DNA of 64,000 nucleotides. Origin: Flaveria trinervia (Eukaryota; Streptophyta; Magnoliopsida; Asterales; Asteraceae). This document shows, one piece after another, positions 58,101 to 64,000 of this stretch (its first letter is position 1; the number at the start of each line of letters is the position of its first letter). The notes under the pieces were generated by a model. That model was not told where the DNA came from and did no database searches. It worked only from the letters and a program-made list of their open reading frames with translations. The position numbers and the translations under genes are program-made. The DNA is taken from the NCBI GenBank assembly GCA_025506515.1, contig CM046443.1:88196485-88260484 (forward strand). The letters are read 5' to 3'.

Positions 58101-60010
58101 ATGGCTCCTGTACTTGATCTCCCTCTTAATGTCGGCCTAATCGACGATGTACAAGAACTCAAGAAGGCCCGAAAAACAAAAATTCCGAATAGGTTTATTC
58201 GTGATGTGGCCGAAAGGCCTATAATAGCGACAACCCCTTCACCGTTGTCAAGCAGTATACCGGTCATTGATCTTAAAAAACTCATGAGAGGAAACAAAGA
58301 AGAATTTCACTTAGAAATTTTGAAGCTTTCAGCTTCTTGTGAGGAGTGGGGCTTTTTTCAGGTAAAATACTGAATAATCATGTAGGGCTGAACTAGACGA
58401 GGGTTAAGAGTGTCTACTAGCCCGATTATCATAATTTATCCGTTTTTTTACGTATAAAGAAAAACTTGACTTGAACTTCATCGTTAAAGTTGGTAGTAAA
58501 AAGTATTTAAAATGACTCCTAAGTAAGAATCGAAGCTCTGGTCCCGCCACTAAATAATTATAAAATTTAGGTTTTTTTTGCTAAATTACAAAAGGGAAAT
58601 CATTTTGTAACGTGAGGTCACAAAACAATAGCTTTGCATATATTGCAATAAAATACTATGTACAAACACTTTTGTAGATAGGTGTAGTGAGCCATTTTTT
58701 TAACTGTATTATTGTGTTGTTAAAGGTGATAAACCATGAAATTGATCTGGATTTGCGGGAGAAGATAGAGAAAGTGGCTATGGAGTTCTTCATGCTTCCC
58801 GTTGAAGAGAAACAAAAGTATCCAATGGCACGGGAACGGTTCAAGGATACGGGCAAGCGTTTGTGTTCTCGGAAGATCAAAAGCTAGATTGGTGCAACAT
58901 GTTTGCTCTTGGTTTAGTCCCTCACTCTATAAGAAACCCAAAACTATGGCCAACCAACCCACCAATGTTTAGGTAAGTGTCCACTAGCTAGGAAACTTTC
59001 TTTTACTGTTAAATATGTTGTCTATAAACTCATGACATCTGTTAATACGCTGCTAACTTATATCTGACTTTAAGACCATAAAAACAAAATTCAGGTTGAC
59101 AAATGTTCACTATAGAACTCATCAGTCTTATGCATAAGTTGTTCTTAATACCATAAAAGCAACCACTAACACTTTGAAACTCAACTTTTTCTCTATAAAT
59201 GCATTAACGTCATATTCATACCACATCATTTTCAATTTAATTTTTGTTCAATTCGCAAAGTCAAAAAGGCACTTTACTTTGGGTACCTTTTTGGGTACAT
59301 TGGAAGAAAGTCTTTTAATGAACATATATTTTTTGTAGTGATACTGTGGAGACTTACTCAAGAGAAATCAGAAAGCTATGTGAAAATCTTTTGAGATTTA
59401 TTGCATTAAGCCTGAGGCTTAACGCAAATGTTTTTGAAGATATGTTTGGGGTGAGCGTGCAAGCGATAAGAATGAACTACTACCCCGCGTGTCCTAGACC
59501 CGATCTCGTATTGGGATTAAGCCCCCATTCAGATGGAAGCGCTCTCACCGTGTTGCAACAAGGAAAGGGGAACACGGTTGGCCTACACATTCTCAAAAAC
59601 GATACATGGGTGCCCGTTCAACCGGTTGAAAATGCACTAGTAATCAACATTGGTGACACCATAGAGGTGAACTTTAAACTTATACTTGTTGCTATTAAAA
59701 TTGGCTTGGTCTTGTCTCCTTTAAAAATAAAAATATTTATGTTTAACAGGTTTTGACGAATGGAAGATACAAGAGCTCGGAACATAGAGCGGTTACACAC
59801 AAAGAGAAGGACCGACTATCGATCGTTACATTTTACGCTCCAAGTTATGATGTAGAGATAGGACCAATGCAAGAAATGGTTGATGAAAACAACCCTATCA
59901 AGTATAGAAGATACAACCATGGAGAGTACAGTAGGCACTATGTGACCAACAAGCTGCAAGGCAAGAAAACACTTGATTTTGCCAAAATACCATCCAAAAA
60001 GTCAATCTAG
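58101..60010 (+). pseudogene. SRG1-type 2-oxoglutarate/Fe(II) dioxygenase with 1-bp lesion
   Basis: This is an oxidoreductase of the plant 2OG-Fe(II) dioxygenase (DOXC) class, which hydroxylates or demethylates small metabolites; the substrate cannot be told. Four exons with GT..AG introns: 58101-58361 (MAPVLDLPLNVGLIDDVQ, the N-terminal DIOX_N domain with IPVIDLKKL and EEWGFFQ), 58726-58972 (VINHEIDLDLREKIEK), 59339-59666 and 59750-60010. Iron ligands: His at 59526 and Asp at 59532 (PHSDGS) and His at 59783 (SSEHRAV). The 2-oxoglutarate pair is RLS at 59813-59821. Exon 2 is one base short: near 58831 the frame changes and stops at SRKIKS, while the next frame carries the family-like TVQGYGQAFVFSEDQKLDW. 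With the missing base the exons total 1098 nt (365 residues), normal for the family. It is either a recent pseudogene or a sequencing error. Confidence 0.88.
58831..58831 (+). other. Site of the single-base loss in exon 2
   Basis: Around 58827-58834 the sequence reads GGCACGGGA. Conservation of the following GTVQGYG block in the next frame implies that one base, probably a C beside the existing one, is missing here. All other exon joins keep frame. Confidence 0.8.
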
Positions 60011-60362
60011 AATAGAAATTCAATTATATTATATCATCATATATTACTCCATCAAGATATTGTTCATATTGTAATTATATCATAAATAAATAGATGTGTA
60101 AATTCTGCTCATGCGTTAGTCTCTTGTTTTTTATCACGGGTTTGAGTAGTTGAAACAACCTTTTATATATAAAAATACATGGTGAAACCGTGGTTGCCTT
60201 CTATTCATCATTCAGAGATGAGTTCCATTGATACATGATTGATATATTTACATTTATTTAGAATGAATCATAACTTGTTGTCATAAGTTACAAAAACAAA
60301 AATATTGAATTATGTACCGATTTTGTTTAATGTTGAACATCTTTGTTGTAAGCGGGGTGAAG
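60011..60362. other. 3' flank of the dioxygenase gene
   Basis: The stretch is AT-rich with an ATAAATAAATA stretch at about 60081-60092 that could serve as a polyadenylation region. Nothing else was recognised. Confidence 0.45.
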
Positions 60363-60370
60363 GTGATCAC

Positions 60371-60759
60371 CAATGTTTTTAGAACCGGATCGGACGTCGA
60401 ACCGGACGTCTTACTGACCGGTCCGACCGGATTTAACTATATTTTAATTATATTTATATATGTAATTAAATATAAATATTTATATATGATTTATATATAT
60501 ATATATATATTATAGTTATATATAAAACTTAACTATATTTGTATATCCGACGTACTAATTTATGGTTTAACACCCTGTTTTTATCCATTAAAATAAAAAA
60601 AAAAAAAAAACCGGGCCGAACCGGTCCGACCAGCGGTTCGGAACGAACCGGCCGGTTTGACCACTTAAAAACGATTCACACCAGACCGGACCGGACACGG
60701 GACCGATTCCCGGTCGAACCGGTCGGACCGGCCGGTCCGATCCGGTCTAAAAAACACTA
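60371..60759. mobile_element. GC-rich hAT MITE, copy 2
   Basis: The left end is CAATGTTTTTAGAACCGG; the right end, reversed, is TAGTGTTTTTTAGACCGG. It is flanked by a perfect 8-bp TSD, GTGATCAC (60363-60370 and 60760-60767). The arms are dense in CCGGTCCGG words. The middle is AT-rich and has a poly(A) run (60594-60610). It is the same family as 46143-46475. Confidence 0.88.
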
Positions 60760-60767
60760 GTGATCAC

Positions 60768-61525
60768 TATTCTACTCATTCACTATCTCTCACTTCAGTT
60801 TAGACGCCACATCACTTTCGTTGAACTCCTATTCAAATGTGGAAATGTCACTCAGTTTTTTCATTTCTCAAGTGAACCCCAACGTCATGTCAAAATTTTT
60901 AGTTACGATCGGGTTGGATCACATGAATAAAAGTTTATGCTCAAAAGAATTCCATGAAATATGTTTTAAATCGACCTTTTTCAAGGATATCAATTCAGCA
61001 TAACGGTCTTGGTAACTTTCTTTACTAAAATCTCTCCATAAATCTTAAAATTATAATCAATTAATGTTTTAATATATATATTTAATCAATTGCTTTTATT
61101 ATTCATTTGAAAAACTATAGATAAAAACCTTAAATGGTTCTATCAAAACAAATGTATTATAAATTTGTAAGTATAAGAAAAAGAGGATTAGATCATTTGC
61201 CAATACTTTGATTGGAAATGTGCACATATAAAATAATCAATTGATATTCACAATAAACATATTAAAACAAACGTGATGTCGTGATTCATAGCCGCAAAAA
61301 GCACTAAAAAGGAATTGCAATTTGTTGGTCTTTGGCTAAATTTGCTAATATAATGGTAGATTGGTAATTGGTCAATTAATGAAAAATAAATTTGTTTTTT
61401 GATTAAATAAAGGTGTTTAGTAGATTATATACAAATAAACTTAATTGGTAATTAAATTTTAGTCTCACTAATTTTAGCAAAAACAAGCTCTTAATCTAAT
61501 TGTTGGGTTAATGATCTTTTAAAAA
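60768..61525. other. Intergenic DNA, no feature recognised
   Basis: The stretch is AT-rich. The 60-codon frame at 60821-61003 has no recognisable motif. Confidence 0.45.
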
Positions 61526-61783
61526 GAATTGTTTGGGTTTAGGGAGTCATAAAGTTTTTCATAGGGGTCGACATGTAAAATATCACGGTGTCGAATAGAA
61601 AACCATTAGGACACATTGCATTATAAGAAAAATTATGTGGGGTTAGTTATATTTTAAAAATAATTGTTTGTGTTTAAGGAGCTGCAAAGTTTTATTATAG
61701 GGGTCAGCATTTAAAAAATTATGGGAACGAATCGAAAACTATAAAGACACATTACACTATAAGAAAAATTATGTGGGGTCGGT
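61526..61783. repeat. Tandem duplication of about 130 bp
   Basis: Two diverged units, about 61526-61645 and 61660-61783, share the order AATTGTTTGKGTTTARGGAG, ATAGGGGTC, GACACATT and AAGAAAAATTATGTGGGGT. The second is followed by a G-rich stretch (61814-61832). Confidence 0.8.
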
Positions 61784-64000
61784 TGATCCTTTGCCTCCTT
61801 AGGGTTGTTTGGGGTGGGGGGTGGGGGGGGGGACACCCGCTAGGAGTCCATGACATGGATCAGCGCCAAGGAGCAACATCGCCTTTGCCCCCTCTATACC
61901 GAGAAATCCCCTTCTCACGACATACAATTGTTGTGTCTTACACCCCCATATTAGCGTTGAAAATAGTCGTTTCACCCTTCTAAAAAACCATTTATCCCAA
62001 ATTTTGTTTTAAAAAATTGTTGTGGTATATTATGGCATGAGTGGTCCTTCTAATTTTGAAGGTATGGTGTAATCTGATATCGTGTAACATGATAAAATAT
62101 AATTAGTATGATATAATGTGATAGTGTGTGGTGAGATTGTATCCTTTATACTTAGTAAGTTGAAACATGTCTATTTGGTCTCTCCACCTAGACCATCCTC
62201 TCCCCTCTAAGCCGTAAAAGCAGCGGTATCTAAACTATCTAAAGTGAAAAAAGTTTCAAATATTGATTATAGTTTCCAATGATTCGGGCCATCAGGTGGG
62301 GATTACCAAAACCATCAACACCCCCATAGTTTCTTATTGGGAGAATTTCTTGTACTATCAATTTGTTTATTATTAATATTTTTTTCTTTTTGAATAATTA
62401 AGAGCAATTTTTTTATACACGCATGTTTTGATGGATTTTCTTCTCCTTAGCAAAACATTAAAAACACAACTTAAGAAACCAAACTTGTAATTTTTTGCAC
62501 ATACATAACACCAATGAAATAGCAAAATGCTAGCCCCATGACTCGAACATGCACAATTGAAATGTGCTCTACTTGTGCTTGTCAAGGGGCGTTGTTATTT
62601 GCATTTGTTAAGAATTAATAGAAGTGTTAACTAAAGTGTGGATATTATTTAGAAGATTGAAGACCAGTCGAATTTGTACAAGCGGTTAGAAGTTAAAAAC
62701 CCATTAAACTTTCTATTTAACATATGGTAAATGATTAATCTATAGTTTATTTATAATTATGTAATATAAAACCTAGAAAACACAACATATAGTGTATAAT
62801 TTGGTTTTCGTCTTTGAGGAATGCCCAATTTAACTATTTTGATACTAAGTCACCATAGCTTGAGTTTTAAGGGGTTTTTAACGGTTTTTGCCCTTTTTGC
62901 TAACATAATATGAAACTTTTTAAAAAAAACTTAAATACATCTCGAGGATGAAGTGTGTATTATAATATAACCTCCACATTTTCTTTTTTTATTATTGTTA
63001 TTGTAAGACTATTTCCGTTCACCACCCAACCAACCAATTTTTAACAAACAATTATTTCTCACTCTTCAACCTAAACAACTTATCCAAACTCAACTTTTCA
63101 TTCTTATTTACAGCACAACCTTTCACTCTTATTTACAACCCAACATTCACTATTTTTAATAAATATACTTTTTGATTTTTATTAAAAGTCAATAGAAATA
63201 CAAATATTATTAATTTATATTTATTTTGATATTAAAAATATATTTTTTAAACAAACTTCTATTTTAATAAAATTTATACAGGCAAGTTCATTGAGAAAAA
63301 GTGAACAAGACTGTGTTTTTAGATTTTTTAAAAAGTTAAAAGTTATAAGCTATTGGACAAAATTAAATTATATAAAAAATTAAATTTGAAAATTAAATGA
63401 AAAAGAAATAAATATATAAGCCAACACTTTTTTCGACATATAGCAATAGATAGTTTTAATGTGAGATTGCATCCAATTGTTGTCACAATGTCACAACCCA
63501 ACCTCACTGATGGGATAGTTTTATTTGTCATTGTGATTAAAATTATGTTGTGACTATGCTCGTGATTATCACTACCATTATGCTGAAACTGAGGCTGATG
63601 CAATGAATAAACATCGTCATTTATTGACCCTGTCATGCTGTTGCCGCGAGGGGGTGTGGCGATGTTTCCCGCTCAGCTGCACTGGACCAACCCTTGAGAT
63701 TAGTTTAGTTGTCCCGATCTATCATCCACTTCCTCCCCCTTACATGACCACAAGTATAGTTTGACTATTTTATTATAGGTCTATAAATCTAACACGTGAG
63801 AAAGAAAAAGTTAGATATTTTAAAAAAAACTATTATATTTTGTTTTAGACGAGGTAAGAATTCATAATTTGATTGTGAGACTTGGTTATTTCCTCAAAGG
63901 CACTAACCCCTACCCAATTAATAAAAAAAGTTAAAGTGTGACACTAAATGATAGATTTGTGAATTGTTAATCTTGTAGGTATCAAATCACCATATATTAT
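61784..64000. other. Intergenic DNA to window end
   Basis: No gene could be supported. A G-rich tract lies at about 61809-61833 and an AT-rich block at 62880-63420. Frames of 70-97 codons (61771-61983 plus, 62373-62585 and 63343-63636 minus) show no family features. Confidence 0.45.

Noticed and set aside
60539..60760. 73-codon Pro/Arg/Gly-rich frame
   Set aside because: It is a translation of CCGG-rich words inside a hAT MITE.
1..64000. Endogenous pararetrovirus or other viral insertion
   Set aside because: Every reverse-transcriptase-bearing segment has LTRs or gag-pol order typical of Ty3/gypsy or copia; no movement or coat protein motifs were seen.
1..64000. A new multi-gene biochemical system or gene cluster
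   Set aside because: Only two host genes are recognisable, far apart and unrelated in role; everything else is transposon-derived or non-coding.

Overview
This is nuclear DNA from a flowering plant. It is AT-rich, has intron-split genes, and is dominated by LTR retrotransposons, miniature DNA transposons, Helitron-like ends and tRNA-derived SINE remnants. A eudicot, plausibly of the daisy family (Asteraceae), fits the look of the retroelements and the two plant genes, but that family-level call is inference. There is no sign of bacterial, organellar or viral-genome content.

Only two conventional host genes are visible. At 40505-40855 (+) is an intact, intronless FLOWERING PROMOTING FACTOR 1 (FPF1)-like gene. 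At 58101-60010 (+) is a four-exon SRG1-type 2-oxoglutarate/Fe(II) dioxygenase. All of its catalytic residues are present, but exon 2 lacks one base, so as written it is a pseudogene or contains a base-call error. A ferritin 5'-exon fragment (39668-39895) sits inside a Tourist-like DNA element and looks like a captured gene piece. Several small coiled-coil-like exons with splice signals (about 44930-45990, minus) may be the wreck of another gene.

The rest is mostly transposons, many with target-site duplications (TSDs) that I could match by eye. Positions 1-3205 are the 5' part of a Ty3/gypsy element (minus) running off the left edge. Positions 5813-7019 are a hAT-type element holding a solo copia LTR (TSD ATAGT). 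Positions 7352-20148 are a full-length but decayed Ty3/gypsy element (TSD TCACT, LTRs of about 2.5 kb) whose integrase is split by a solo LTR (14180-16554, TSD GCTGG). Positions about 21494-23364 hold a cluster of Helitron-like 3' ends. Positions about 24110-35629 are a pile of broken copia elements: copia C, a gypsy LTR fragment, and copia B, which carries a non-coding LTR element at 29371-33272 (TSD GTTTT). Positions 35630-36206 are a long-hairpin MULE-type MITE.

The right half holds a degenerate copia gag (about 43080-43890), two GC-rich hAT MITEs (46143-46475 and 60371-60759, each with a perfect 8-bp TSD), a solo LTR inside a solo LTR (47007-48677 inside 46840-50136; TSDs GAGGA and AAAAT), and next to it a deleted copia element (50161-56496, TSD CAAGT) that itself contains a solo LTR (51925-54795, TSD GTAAG). 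The last 4 kb are AT-rich with a few local duplications.

The main result is a readable insertion history with many exact target-site duplications. It also shows one transposon-captured ferritin fragment, one dioxygenase with a single-base lesion, and unusual arrays of short repeated words inside the LTRs. I did not find a convincing new biochemical system.
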